Notes: a model not told the origin generated them from the sequence alone. Shown: positions 8,606-17,437, counted from the stretch's first letter. The stretch: DNA of 64,000 bases from Sphingomonas sp. Y57 (GCF_001015195.1 NZ_LDES01000046.1:62001-126000), one strand, 5' to 3'. A program made the numbers and translations.

Positions 8606-9783
8606 GCCGTCTCCACCGCGCGCTGGCCCAGGAAACGGGCCTTGTAATCGGCGAAGCGTTCGTCGATCGCATCGGCGGTCAGGCCATATTCCTCCAGACC
8701 ATACTGGTGCGACGGGCGCCCGTCGCGCGGATTGCGTTCGAACCAGGCGCGCATCGCCGCCTCGTCGGCGCCGCCCAGCTCACGGCCCATCGCTGCGAAG
8801 ACGCGGCGGGCCTGCACGATCGGGTCCTTGACCAGCTCCTCATAATCGATGTCGACGAAGCGATGCTCGCCGATCGACGGGCGCAGCCGCATCAGCCGGT
8901 CCATCAAGGTGCTCAGACGATCGAGCCAGTGTTGCCCGGTCCGCGCCTTGTCGGCACGGTCGGACAGCATCCGCCGCAGGGTGAAGGACATGCTGGCAAA
9001 AGACGGGATCGTCTTGATGGGGTCGCGATGCGTCATCACGATCACCGTTTCCGGGAAGACCGCGGCCAGTTCCTCGGGCGCTGTCAGGTGCGCCGGGGTC
9101 TTGAGCACCCACGCGCGGCCGGCGCGGCTCCGGTCCTGCCATTGCAGATATTGGAGCCAGAGCCGCAGATCCTCATAGACCGGGCGGTGGTCCGCGGACG
9201 CGCTCCAAGCCGCGTAGGACGGGATATGGAGGAAGGCCTCCGGCGACAGCCCCATGAACATCTGCTCCTGGAGCGACACCTCCTCGTCGGGCTGGTCCAG
9301 CGACATCGGGTGGATCGACAGCAGTTCGGGCATCGCCGCGAGCCACTGGTCGAGCAATGTCTGCGCGGCCGCCCGCCGTCCGCTCGGATCGCCGCGGACC
9401 TCGTCCGCCAGCGGGGCGGGGAACTGCGTCTCCCACCAGTGCATAGCGGTGAGCGAGGGCGCGCTGCCGAGCATGCGGTGCATCAGCGTGCTGCCGGTCC
9501 GGTGCAGGCTTACGATCGTCGCGGCGACCGTGACCTGCTCGTCGAGGATTTCCGGATGGCGGCGAATATCGTCGGTGCGGCGCAACCGCGCGACGAGGCC
9601 CTTGATGATGCTCTCCGCCTGGATGAGGCGGCCGATCTCGCTGAGCTCGGCCTCCTGCGCGATCGCGTCCAGATAGACGCGGAAAGGCGTGAATATCCAG
9701 TCGGGCCCGAAATCCTCCAACCCCGACCGCTGCCGCGCGGTTGCGATCAGCGCGTCATATTCGAGCGGAACAGCCTCGGTCAT
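8602..9783 (-). CDS. Sulfotransferase family protein
   Basis: 393 aa. The PAPS 5'-phosphosulfate loop motif SLHRTGSTLMHRML lies at 92-105 and a second cofactor segment with VIVMTHRDPIKTIPSF follows in the middle of the protein. A long N-terminal helical region and the C-terminal EEYGL segment are typical of the Stf family that is abundant in mycobacteria and sphingomonads and is usually annotated only as sulfotransferase family protein. Few members have known substrates, and many occur in lipid or steroid catabolic clusters where true sulfonation has not been shown. It lies just downstream of the DUF1214 gene (three-base gap) and overlaps the metallo-hydrolase gene by four bases. Confidence 0.85.
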   Translation of the reverse strand: MTEAVPLEYDALIATARQRSGLEDFGPDWIFTPFRVYLDAIAQEAELSEIGRLIQAESIIKGLVARLRRTDDIRRHPEILDEQVTVAATIVSLHRTGSTLMHRMLGSAPSLTAMHWWETQFPAPLADEVRGDPSGRRAAAQTLLDQWLAAMPELLSIHPMSLDQPDEEVSLQEQMFMGLSPEAFLHIPSYAAWSASADHRPVYEDLRLWLQYLQWQDRSRAGRAWVLKTPAHLTAPEELAAVFPETVIVMTHRDPIKTIPSFASMSFTLRRMLSDRADKARTGQHWLDRLSTLMDRLMRLRPSIGEHRFVDIDYEELVKDPIVQARRVFAAMGRELGGADEAAMRAWFERNPRDGRPSHQYGLEEYGLTADAIDERFADYKARFLGQRAVETA

Positions 9784-9786
9784 CGA

Positions 9787-10908
9787 CTATTTTCCGGCCC
9801 GCAGGTCGGCGATCTTCGCGACGCGGCAGCGCGGCTGCGGGTCGCTGTCGGCGAATACCCAGCGCAACAGCATCGTTCCGGTCGCATGGCCGTCCGTGGT
9901 CAGGTAATGGCCCACGCCCGGGTCCTCGGCAGCGACCACGATCATCACGCTGCCGTCGGGCTGGTAGCGCGCGCTGTGCTTGTTCACATGGACGGGAAGG
10001 TAGCGATATTCGAGCGATTCCATCCAATAGTTGTTGAGCTGGAAATTCCAGAACACGCAGTCCGGGACCTCGCTCTCGATGACCAGAGCCTCGTCGGGCT
10101 TGAGCTCCCAATAACCGTGATAATAGCGGATCGTCGGATCGCCGCCGCCCTTGATCGACATGGCCTGGTGGACCGGCGGCAGGTCGTTCGGGTCCTTGGC
10201 GAAAAGCTGCGCCCAGTCGGCGAAGGTCTTGGCGGTGCCCTGTACCCAGCGCGCCGTCTCCTGCAGCGCCTCGTCGATCTGCTTGGCAGAGAGCGGCGGC
10301 GGGCCGCCGACCCGGCCGATCCGCTCGATCTTGATCGCGCACGGCTTTTCGGTGCTGCGGTCGAGGAAGGTCTCGCGCCCGATTACCATCGTCGAGTCCG
10401 CTTCGAGCCGCAGCCAGTTGCCGGGATGCTCCTTCTGGCTGACGATGATCTCGAAATAGCCGTTCTCGTCGACCTCCAGGGTGCGCTGGTCGATCTCGCC
10501 GGTGGTCGCCATCGTCCCGTCGACCGCGTAGCGATTGGCCTTCGACCCGAAGGTCAGGATCGGCGCGGTGCCGCGATAGCCGCTGATCTTATAGTCGTAT
10601 TCCGCCGAGATGGTGGCGTTGAAATAGGTGTTGTCCGGATTGTCGGCGCCGATCCGGATCGTGTGGTTCGACAGCTGATAGAAGCCCGGAAAGGCCGGAT
10701 CGCCATATTCGACAGCCATGTCGAGCGCGGCACGGGTCAGTCGGGTCAGCCAGCGCCAGCCCTCGGCCCGGTCGAGCATCGTGTCGGGCGCTTCCGGACG
10801 AAAGATCACCTGCCCCGCCGCCTTCAGGCCGTCGCAGAAATCCTCCCAGGCCTGTCCGTTATAGACCCGTTCCTCATGCGATTCGGGGGAAAGTTGCGTC
10901 GCCATCAT
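9787..10908 (-). CDS. DUF1214 domain-containing protein
   Basis: 373 aa from the ATG at 10908 (a second ATG follows directly). An upstream in-frame extension to 11001 exists but runs into the regulatory dyad, and the SD-like AGGAGACGG lies directly before 10908, so the shorter start is preferred. The protein matches the DUF1214 pattern: an N-terminal helical part, then a beta-rich region containing a YRGTAPILTFG-like strand and a C-terminal part with NFQLNNYWMESLEYR, which is the conserved core of the family. Function is unknown, though members cluster with oxidoreductases and with sulfotransferase-family genes. It is the first gene of the left operon and faces the LysR gene across the nested dyad. 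Confidence 0.8.
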   Translation of the reverse strand: MMATQLSPESHEERVYNGQAWEDFCDGLKAAGQVIFRPEAPDTMLDRAEGWRWLTRLTRAALDMAVEYGDPAFPGFYQLSNHTIRIGADNPDNTYFNATISAEYDYKISGYRGTAPILTFGSKANRYAVDGTMATTGEIDQRTLEVDENGYFEIIVSQKEHPGNWLRLEADSTMVIGRETFLDRSTEKPCAIKIERIGRVGGPPPLSAKQIDEALQETARWVQGTAKTFADWAQLFAKDPNDLPPVHQAMSIKGGGDPTIRYYHGYWELKPDEALVIESEVPDCVFWNFQLNNYWMESLEYRYLPVHVNKHSARYQPDGSVMIVVAAEDPGVGHYLTTDGHATGTMLLRWVFADSDPQPRCRVAKIADLRAGK

Positions 10909-10995
10909 CCGTCTCCTGGTCCGTGCGCGGACCGGAGGCCGCGCGTTCATGCGGGCGGAAGGCGATGCTTTGTTGTTGCGCCTTTCCGACTTCCC

Positions 10996-11038
10996 CAACA
11001 TCTTATCTGTGAATCAAATTGATTCGAATGAGATGTTG
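10996..11038. promoter_or_regulatory. Nested inverted repeat in divergent LysR promoter region (candidate operator)
   Basis: An outer inverted repeat CAACATCT (10996-11003) and AGATGTTG (11031-11038) encloses an inner palindrome GAATCA-AAT-TGATTC (11011-11025). The two dyads are concentric to within about one base. Between the DUF1214 gene and the LysR gene this is the only AT-rich stretch. LysR proteins bind dyads of the T-N11-A kind as tetramers over 40-60 bases, so the position and size fit an autoregulatory and activating site. Assignment is inference from position and symmetry. Confidence 0.6.
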
Positions 11039-11049
11039 TCAGGACTGAA

Positions 11050-12033
11050 TTGACCCAGATTCATTTTAGATCACTCGATCTGAACCTGCTCCGGGTGTTC
11101 GACGCGCTGACCGAGGAAGGCAGCGTGACGGGGGCCGCAGGGTTGCTCGGCCTGACCCCGTCGGCCGTCAGCCACTCGCTCAACCGGCTGCGTCACATCC
11201 TGAAGGACGACCTGTTCCTGCGCGGCTCCAAGGGGATGAACCCTACGCCCAAGGCGCTGGCGCTCGCGGTGCCGATCCGCCGCGCGCTCGTCGATATCCA
11301 GCAGGCGCTGAACGGCGACAGCTTCGTGCCCGAGAAAACCGATCGCCGCTTCTCGATCGCCTGCGGCGACTATGTGACCGCGGTGCTGATGCCAGAGGTG
11401 ATCGCCCGTTTTCGCAAGGCGGCGCCGCTCGCCGAGCTGCGCATCCAGCCGGTCGGCGCGGTGATGAAGGAACTCGACGCAGGCCGCATCGATCTCGCGA
11501 TGGGCGGGTTCGAGCGGATTCCCGAGCGGCTTGCTTCCGAACCGCTGTTCGCCGACGATATGGTCTGGGTCATGCGGGCCGACAGCCCCTTCGCGAAACG
11601 CGAACCGACGCTCGAAGGACTCGCCGCGCTGCCGCACCTTGTGATTGCCAGCCCCGACAATGACCGAGCCGTCAGCGGCATCGTCTCCGACGCAGGTCTC
11701 GAACGGCGCGTGGTGCGTGACGATCCTCGCACCCTCGACCAATATTTCGAAGCGCGCGGGCTGCGCCGGACGGTAGCGATGACCGCCCCCAACCCGATCG
11801 TCGCAATGGCGATCGTCGCCGAATGCGACCTCGCGGCGATGATGCCACGCAACCTGGCCGAGGCCTTTGCCGAGCGGTACAGGCTGGCCCTGTGGAAGCC
11901 GCCCCATCCCTCGGCGCTGTTCCAGATCTCGACCGTGTGGCACCGCTGGCACGGCGATCAGCCGGCGGTCGACTGGCTGCGCGCGATGATCCGTTCGGTG
12001 GCGGAGGAACGAATGGCCGCCTCTACATCATGA
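11050..12033 (+). CDS. LysR family transcriptional regulator
   Basis: 327 aa. The N-terminal winged helix-turn-helix is clear (SLDLNLLRVFDALTEEGSVT, then the GLTPSAVSHSLNRLR recognition helix), followed by a LysR substrate-binding domain. The start codon is TTG at 11050, preceded by AGGA at 11041-11044 with five bases of spacing; no in-frame ATG lies near enough to serve. It is of the NodD/LinR-like short-linker type beginning with LDLNLL. It is transcribed divergently from the ten-gene operon and is the obvious candidate regulator of it through the dyad at 10996-11038. The 3' end overlaps the convergent SDR gene by 11 bases. Confidence 0.9.
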   Translation: MTQIHFRSLDLNLLRVFDALTEEGSVTGAAGLLGLTPSAVSHSLNRLRHILKDDLFLRGSKGMNPTPKALALAVPIRRALVDIQQALNGDSFVPEKTDRRFSIACGDYVTAVLMPEVIARFRKAAPLAELRIQPVGAVMKELDAGRIDLAMGGFERIPERLASEPLFADDMVWVMRADSPFAKREPTLEGLAALPHLVIASPDNDRAVSGIVSDAGLERRVVRDDPRTLDQYFEARGLRRTVAMTAPNPIVAMAIVAECDLAAMMPRNLAEAFAERYRLALWKPPHPSALFQISTVWHRWHGDQPAVDWLRAMIRSVAEERMAASTS

Positions 12034-12802
12034 ACTGGCCGCCATTGATGTCGAGCGAGGTGCCCGTCACCATCCGGGCGTAATCGGACAGGAAGAACAG
12101 CACCGACCTGGCACATTCCTCGTCAGGCGGGATTACGCCCAGCGGGATATCGCGGACGATGTCGGCGATGATTTCGTCAAGCGGAACGCCCCGCTTTTCC
12201 GCCTTGGCGGTCAGGTAGTTGCGGACCGGATCGCCCCACAGCCAGCCCATGCGCGGCGAATTGACCCGGATGTTGTAGGGGCCGAACTCCATGGCGAGCT
12301 GGCGGCTGACGCCGAGCAGCGCGGTCTTGGCGGCAACATAGGGGCCTTCGCCCGCGAGCGGCTGCATCGTCGATCGGGTGCTGATGTTGACGATCGAACC
12401 CTCGCGCCGCGCCTTCATATGCGGGATCACCGCATCGATCATCTTGAGCGTGCCGAACAGCGCGACGTCGAGCGATGCCTGCCACTCGGGCAGCGCCTCG
12501 CGCCCGAAGGGCAGCCCGCCGACGAAGCGGAAGGCGCTGTTCACCAACCCGTCGATCCGGCCATAGGCGTCGATCGCCGCCTGCGCGACCCGGTCGCAAT
12601 CCTCGACATTGGTGACGTCGCTGGGGACGGCGATCGCCTGTCCGCCCGCCACCATGATCTCCGCCGCGACGCCGTCGATGAAGGCGGCGGACCGCGCGCT
12701 CATCACCACGCTTGCGCCTTCGGCGGCGGCGATCATCGCCATCTTGCACCCCATCCCCGGGCCGACGCCGGTGATGATCACGACCTTGTCCTTGAGCAGC
12801 AT
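12023..12802 (-). CDS. SDR family oxidoreductase with atypical NNAG motif
   Basis: 259 aa from the ATG at 12802, which has a GGAGGGG ribosome binding site; a longer frame to 12874 would overlap the upstream SDR gene and is rejected. Cofactor motif TGVGPGMG and catalytic YVAAK are present with Ser in STRST upstream of it. The usual NNAG structural motif reads LVNSAFR. Classical SDR of about 250 residues acting on a hydroxy or keto group, probably NAD(H) or NADP(H) dependent. It is the last gene of the large minus-strand operon and ends convergently with the LysR gene. Ends in NGGQFMM, the usual C-terminal ING-G pattern. Confidence 0.85.
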   Translation of the reverse strand: MLLKDKVVIITGVGPGMGCKMAMIAAAEGASVVMSARSAAFIDGVAAEIMVAGGQAIAVPSDVTNVEDCDRVAQAAIDAYGRIDGLVNSAFRFVGGLPFGREALPEWQASLDVALFGTLKMIDAVIPHMKARREGSIVNISTRSTMQPLAGEGPYVAAKTALLGVSRQLAMEFGPYNIRVNSPRMGWLWGDPVRNYLTAKAEKRGVPLDEIIADIVRDIPLGVIPPDEECARSVLFFLSDYARMVTGTSLDINGGQFMM

Positions 12803-12822
12803 CGTCCCGTCCCCTCCCCCGT

Positions 12823-13575
12823 TCAGCGCATCACCACGCCACCGTCGACGCAGAGTATCTGTCCGTTGATCCATTCGCCGTCGGACGACATCAGCATCGC
12901 CACCGCGGCCGCCAGGTCCTCCGGCTCGCCGAGGCGCGGGCTGGGGGTGTTCGCCAGCACCTTGTCCATCTCGGGATGGTTGCGGTTCTTCTCCGACAGG
13001 ACGAGGCCCGGCGAGACGATGTTGGCGCGGACCCCCTGTTTGCCCCAGGTCGTCGCGACATGGCGCATCAGTGCGGTCAGCGCGTGTTTCGTGACGGTGT
13101 AGGAAATGCCCCGGTCGCGCCCCATGAAGGCCGCACTCGACGAGGTGAAGACGATAGACCCGCCGCCGCGCTCGACCAGCAGCGGGACGGCGTGGCGCGC
13201 GCAGAGCAGGTGCCCGCGCAGGTTCACCGCCACCGCCCGGTCGAACACCTCGAGCGGGACCGAGACGGCGTCGGTGTCGACCTTGTGCAGGGTCAACTCG
13301 GCCATGTTGACGAACATGCCGTCGAGTCCGCCGAAGCGATCGGCTGCCTGCGCAACCATCGCCGCGATCGAGGCGTCGTCGGTGGCGTCGAAGCAGACCG
13401 TCTCGGCGTGGCCGCCCCTGGCCCTGATCTGCTCGGCGACCTCACCGATCCGATCGGGCCCACGCGCGCCGAGCATTACCCGGGCGCCCTCGTCGGCCAG
13501 CCGGATCGCCGTCGCCGCGCCGATGTTGGCCGACGCCCCGGCGATCAGGATCGCCTTGTCCTGCAGCCTGTCCAT
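12823..13575 (-). CDS. SDR family oxidoreductase with atypical NNAG motif
   Basis: 250 aa. The cofactor loop reads AGASANIG instead of TGxxxGIG, the NNAG position reads FVNMAE, and the catalytic residues are Ser in FTSSSA and YTVTK. The C-terminal INGQILCVDGG is standard for the family. Two departures from consensus suggest a divergent specificity, although the catalytic Ser, Tyr and Lys are intact. It lies 20 bases upstream of the other SDR gene and about 145 bases downstream of the MFS gene; that gap contains a REP-like palindrome. A beta-hydroxyacyl-CoA or alcohol dehydrogenase role is plausible from the operon. Confidence 0.85.
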   Translation of the reverse strand: MDRLQDKAILIAGASANIGAATAIRLADEGARVMLGARGPDRIGEVAEQIRARGGHAETVCFDATDDASIAAMVAQAADRFGGLDGMFVNMAELTLHKVDTDAVSVPLEVFDRAVAVNLRGHLLCARHAVPLLVERGGGSIVFTSSSAAFMGRDRGISYTVTKHALTALMRHVATTWGKQGVRANIVSPGLVLSEKNRNHPEMDKVLANTPSPRLGEPEDLAAAVAMLMSSDGEWINGQILCVDGGVVMR

Positions 13576-13607
13576 ATCCTCTCCTTTCTTCCGGCCTCTT
13601 CCGTCAC

Positions 13608-13690
13608 TCCCTCGGAAAGCGGGAATCCATGGACGGCGGCACCTCGCGTCAAACAGCGTCCCGTTTCCGTGGATTCCCGCCTTCGAGGGA
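13608..13690. repeat. REP-like interrupted palindrome
   Basis: Arm 13608-13632 (TCCCTCGGAAAGCGGGAATCC plus four bases) and arm 13667-13690 are near-perfect reverse complements, with about 34 bases between them. The GCGGGAATCC core is of the dispersed intergenic palindrome type common in sphingomonads. It lies between the MFS gene and the downstream SDR gene within an otherwise tight operon, and could act as an attenuator, a transcript stabiliser or simply a dispersed repeat. Confidence 0.7.
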
Positions 13691-13719
13691 ATGGCCAGGG
13701 GGCAGGGACGAGCGCCTTC

Positions 13720-14940
13720 CTATCCCGCCGCCGCCGGCGCGAGCGGGCTCGGCCGGCGGAGCAGCGACCAGAACAGCCCCGCGAGCACCAGCGCGCCGAG
13801 CAGATGAAATGCCGCGTGAAGGCTGAGCATCTCCTTGATCGGGTGGACGATCAGCGGGTTAAGGAAGTCGCCCAGGAACATGGCGCTGGTCATGATCCCG
13901 AGCGCCCGACCGCGGAGATGCGGTTCGGACCGGTTCATGATCATATGGATGAAACCGGAGTTGAGCAGCCCGCTGGCCAGCCCCTTCGACGCGGCAGCGA
14001 TCGATGCGGTGACAGCGTCGTGGGCAAAGCCGAAACCGACGATACCGACACCCAGCGTCAGCAGCCCGAGCCGGAACGCCGCGGGCGCGCCGTAGCGGCC
14101 TTGCACCCAACCGTAGAGCAGCGCGCCCAGGATCAGGAAGAAGCTGGCCGTGCCCAGCACGCGCGCCTGGATGACGGGCCGGATGATGCCGTTTTCCGCC
14201 AGAAGGAAGGAGACCTGCGTGCTCGTCATCATCAGGACGATGTAGAGGCTGGTGATCAGCAGATAATAAGGCCAGAGCTTGGCGATCACGATCCTCGTGC
14301 TGCCCTGCTCGCCCTCGGCCGGCGCCTCGCCCCGGATCGAGATGCGCGGGATGCCGATGATCGCTGCCAGCCACAACACCATCGGCGCGGCGATGTAGAT
14401 CGCGAAGGGCGCGCGCCAGCCGGCGATCTCGGCGATCTCGCCGCTCGCCAGCATCGCGACGACGCAGAGCATGCTGCCGACCACCGTGGCGGCCGAGATC
14501 ATCCGTCCCCGCGCGGCGCCGCCGTAGAAATGGGCGATCAGGGTGTTGGATGCGGTCGCAATCCCGGCGGTCGCGAGGCCGAGCAACAGGCGCGTAACGC
14601 AAAGCCCGGCCAGGTTGTCGACATAGAGGCCGGCGGACCCCAGGATCATATAGGCGATCAACGCATAGTTGAGCAGCGCCCGCGCACCGAGCCGGTCGAT
14701 CGTCCAGCTCGCGACGAGGCCACCGAGCACGAGCCCGATGCCCGGCATCGCCGCCATCATCTGCACGCCGAACTCCGCGTCGGCATCGCCGCCCAGATGA
14801 TCGGCAAGCTGGTGCAGGATCGGCGGCAGCACGACGAACACCAGCCCGATCGCGCAGGCACCCGACATCATCGCGACGACCGCGGCCGGGCCCGGCCGGA
14901 ACTCCTCCCCGGGCCGGTCGGCCGTTTGCTGCACCGTCAT
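13720..14940 (-). CDS. MFS transporter
   Basis: 406 aa with about twelve predicted membrane segments in two halves, inner-membrane major facilitator superfamily permease. It shares recognisable segments with the MFS protein encoded at 4573-5805 (TSTQVS, GRALGIMTSAMF and an acidic N-terminus), so the two operons each own a paralogous carrier. Placed between the thiolase and SDR genes of the ring-degradation operon, it probably imports the substrate of that operon, which would be a hydrophobic acid if the steroid-like interpretation is right. There is a 37-base gap to the thiolase gene and a REP-like palindrome after its stop. Confidence 0.85.
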   Translation of the reverse strand: MTVQQTADRPGEEFRPGPAAVVAMMSGACAIGLVFVVLPPILHQLADHLGGDADAEFGVQMMAAMPGIGLVLGGLVASWTIDRLGARALLNYALIAYMILGSAGLYVDNLAGLCVTRLLLGLATAGIATASNTLIAHFYGGAARGRMISAATVVGSMLCVVAMLASGEIAEIAGWRAPFAIYIAAPMVLWLAAIIGIPRISIRGEAPAEGEQGSTRIVIAKLWPYYLLITSLYIVLMMTSTQVSFLLAENGIIRPVIQARVLGTASFFLILGALLYGWVQGRYGAPAAFRLGLLTLGVGIVGFGFAHDAVTASIAAASKGLASGLLNSGFIHMIMNRSEPHLRGRALGIMTSAMFLGDFLNPLIVHPIKEMLSLHAAFHLLGALVLAGLFWSLLRRPSPLAPAAAG

Positions 14941-14977
14941 CGCCCGCCTCTCCTATTGTCGTTGGGACTCGCCTGGT

Positions 14978-16180
14978 TCAGTAGATTTCGAACAATCCCG
15001 CCGCGCCCATGCCGCCGCCGATGCACATGGTGACGACCGCGCGCTTGGCGCCGCGCCGCCGCCCTTCGAGCAGCGCATGGCCGGCCATGCGCGCGCCCGA
15101 CATGCCGAAGGGATGGCCCATGGCGATCGCGCCGCCGTCGACATTGAGCCGTTCCTGCGGAATGCCGAGCCGATCGCGGCAGTAGAGCACCTGGCAGGCG
15201 AAGGCCTCGTTGAGCTCCCACAGGTCGATGTCGTCGACCGTCAGCCCGTTGCGCTCGAGCAGCTTCGGCACCGCGAAGACGGGTCCGATGCCCATCTCCT
15301 CGGGCGCGCAGCCGGCGACGGCGAGCCCGCGCAGCGCGCCGAGCGGCGTCAGGCCGAGCTTCGCCGCGACGCTTGCCTCCATCAGCAGGCAGGCGGCGGC
15401 GCCGTCCGACAGCTGGCTCGAATTGCCGGCGGTGATGTGCTTGCCCTCGGCGATCACCTCGCCGCCCGAGAAGACCGGCTTCAGCGACGCCAGTCCTTCG
15501 AGCGTGGTGTCACCACGCGCGCCCTCGTCGCGGTCGAGGGTGACGCGGCGAGTGCTCGTCTCGCCGGTCGCCTTGTCGGTAACCAGCATGTCGGTGGCGA
15601 ACGGCGCGATCTCCTCAGCGAAGCGGCCGGCGGCGTGGGCGGCGGCGGTGCGCTGCTGGCTCGACAGCGAATATTCGTCCTGCGCCGCGCGGCTGACCCC
15701 GTAGCGCTCGGCGACGATCTCGGCGGTCTCGATCATCGGCATGTACATGTGCGGCGATGCGGCGATCGCGGCCTGCGACCGGGCGCGATAGGCATTCTTA
15801 TGCTTGTTCTGGGTCAGGCTGATCGACTCGGTGCCGGCGCCGACCGCGACGTCCATGCCGTCGAACATGATCTGCCGCGCGGCGATCGCGATCGCCATCA
15901 GCCCCGACGAGCATTGCCGGTCGACCGTCATTCCCGCGACACTGTCGGGAAGCCCGGCGACCGCCGCCGACAACCGGCCGAGATTATACCCCTGGGTGCC
16001 CTGCTGGGCCGCGCAGCCCATGATCACGTCCTCGACCAGCCCCGGATCGATCCCGGCGCGGGCGACGACCTCGCGGACCACATGGCCGCCCAGCACCGGC
16101 GCCTCAGTGTCGTTGAACGCGCCGCGAAAGGCCTTGCCGATCGGGGTGCGCGCGGTGGAAACGATGACGGCTTCACGCAT
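14978..16180 (-). CDS. Thiolase (acetyl-CoA acyltransferase)
   Basis: 400 aa from the ATG at 16180; a longer frame upstream covers the MaoC gene and is a shadow. All thiolase catalytic elements are visible: nucleophile Cys90 in DRQCSSG, the NEAFA loop, [10 protein letters not shown] with the catalytic His, and the C-terminal CIGGGMGA cysteine. It catalyses thiolytic release of acetyl- or propionyl-CoA at the end of a beta-oxidation round. It overlaps the MaoC hydratase gene by eight bases. It differs clearly from the FadA6-like thiolase at 20615-21763, so the operon has two true thiolases that probably act at different rounds of degradation. Confidence 0.92.
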   Translation of the reverse strand: MREAVIVSTARTPIGKAFRGAFNDTEAPVLGGHVVREVVARAGIDPGLVEDVIMGCAAQQGTQGYNLGRLSAAVAGLPDSVAGMTVDRQCSSGLMAIAIAARQIMFDGMDVAVGAGTESISLTQNKHKNAYRARSQAAIAASPHMYMPMIETAEIVAERYGVSRAAQDEYSLSSQQRTAAAHAAGRFAEEIAPFATDMLVTDKATGETSTRRVTLDRDEGARGDTTLEGLASLKPVFSGGEVIAEGKHITAGNSSQLSDGAAACLLMEASVAAKLGLTPLGALRGLAVAGCAPEEMGIGPVFAVPKLLERNGLTVDDIDLWELNEAFACQVLYCRDRLGIPQERLNVDGGAIAMGHPFGMSGARMAGHALLEGRRRGAKRAVVTMCIGGGMGAAGLFEIY

Positions 16181-16649
16181 GGGGGGTGGCCTCCGGATAA
16201 TAGCGGCTGATCGTATCGATGACGCAGGCGGGCTTGGTTTCGCCTTCGATCTCGATGGTGATGCGAACGGTGCTCTGGATGGCGCCCTTGATCTCCTCGA
16301 CCCCGACAATCTCGCCGATTCCGCGCACGCGGCTGCCGGTACGCACGGGGTTGAGGAAACGGAGCCGGTCGGCGCCGACATTGACGCCCATCGCAACCCC
16401 GCGGACGTCGATCATCTGCGGCAGGAAATAGTTGACCAGGCTCATCGTCAGATAGCCATGCGCGATCGTCCCGCCGAACGGCCCGTCGGCCGCACGGACC
16501 GGATCGACATGGATCCACTGGTGATCGCCCGTCGCATCGGCGAAGCGGTCGACGCGGGCCTGATCGATGGTGAGCCAGTCGGTCGGGCCGAGCGCGGTGC
16601 CCTCGCGGCCGAGCAGCGCGGCCGGCGTCTCGATGACGAGCGCGCTCAT
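16173..16649 (-). CDS. MaoC family dehydratase/hydratase
   Basis: 158 aa from the ATG at 16649, single hot-dog domain. The hydratase-2 signature is visible: [15 protein letters not shown] with the catalytic Asp/His pair, followed by [16 protein letters not shown]. Such (R)-specific enoyl-CoA hydratases add water to 2-enoyl-CoA esters. The start overlaps the IpdF-like gene stop by four bases (ATGA) and the stop overlaps the thiolase start, so it is translationally coupled on both sides. In the pathway it would hydrate the product of one of the acyl-CoA dehydrogenases before oxidation by an SDR and cleavage by a thiolase. Confidence 0.88.
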   Translation of the reverse strand: MSALVIETPAALLGREGTALGPTDWLTIDQARVDRFADATGDHQWIHVDPVRAADGPFGGTIAHGYLTMSLVNYFLPQMIDVRGVAMGVNVGADRLRFLNPVRTGSRVRGIGEIVGVEEIKGAIQSTVRITIEIEGETKPACVIDTISRYYPEATPHA

Positions 16650-17428
16650 GCCTGCTGGCTCGACACGGAGAGGACCTCGCCGGTCATGTAGGACGACAGG
16701 TCGGAGGCCAGGAACAGCATGACGTTCGCCACCTCCCAAGGCTCGGCCGCGCGGCCGAACGCCTCCTTGCCGACCAGCTCCTCGAGCAGGCCGGGCGGCG
16801 TCACCTTGCTGAGCGCAGGATGCATCGCGAAGCTCGGCGCGACCGCGTTGATACGGACGCCCTGCTCCGCCGCCTCAAGCGCCGAACAGCGGGTGAAGGC
16901 CATCACCCCAGCCTTGGCCGCGGCGTAATGCGATTGCAGCTTCTGCGCCCGCCATCCGAGCACCGAAGCGTTGTTGACGATCGCCCCGCGCTGCCGTCCG
17001 TACATGTGCGGCAGCATCGCGCGGGTCATCCGGAAGACGCTGTTGAGCGTCACGTCGATCACCCGGAACCACTGGTCGTCGGTCATCTCGACGACCGGCG
17101 CGTTCCCGCCGAGGCCGGCGTTGTTGACCAGCACGTCGACATGGCCCAGCCGGTCGATCGCGGCGGCGACGAGCGCCTGGACCTGTTCCTCCTGCGTCAC
17201 GTCGCAGGCGAAGGTCTCGGGGCGCGGCAGACCGAGCGCGGCGATGCGGTCGGCGGTCTCGCCCAGCCGCCGCTCGTGCATGTCGGACAGCATCAGGGTC
17301 GCCCCCTCCTCCGCCGCGCGCTGCGCCAATGCGCCGCCGATGCCGCTGCCGGCGGCGGCGGTGATCAGCATCGTCTTGCCCGCCATCATGGCCGACGGAC
17401 GCGGATATTCGGGTGCCGGACGCGCCAA
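16646..17428 (-). CDS. SDR family oxidoreductase, IpdF-like (5-hydroxy-HIP-CoA dehydrogenase type)
   Basis: 260 aa. The start is TTG at 17428, chosen because AGGAGAGAA directly precedes it, while the internal ATG pair at 17389/17386 has no ribosome binding site. Motifs: TAAAGSGIG cofactor loop, NNAG, catalytic Ser in NNASVLGWRAQ and YAAAK. Segments HERRLGETAD, NNASVLGWRAQ, FGRAAEPWEVA and SSYMTGEV are, from memory, nearly identical to mycobacterial IpdF (Rv3559c), which oxidises the 5-hydroxyl of the steroid C/D-ring intermediate HIP-CoA. That sequence recall is the basis of the call; an alignment would settle it. It sits next to a FadE30-like gene, as in the KstR2 regulon. Confidence 0.82.
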   Translation of the reverse strand: MARPAPEYPRPSAMMAGKTMLITAAAGSGIGGALAQRAAEEGATLMLSDMHERRLGETADRIAALGLPRPETFACDVTQEEQVQALVAAAIDRLGHVDVLVNNAGLGGNAPVVEMTDDQWFRVIDVTLNSVFRMTRAMLPHMYGRQRGAIVNNASVLGWRAQKLQSHYAAAKAGVMAFTRCSALEAAEQGVRINAVAPSFAMHPALSKVTPPGLLEELVGKEAFGRAAEPWEVANVMLFLASDLSSYMTGEVLSVSSQQA

Positions 17429-17437
17429 TTCTCTCTC

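Noticed and set aside
10909-11001. Upstream extension of the DUF1214 gene to 11001
   Set aside because: It would place coding sequence in the LysR dyad and adds Arg/Pro-rich residues unlike the family; AGGAGACGG directly precedes the ATG at 10908.
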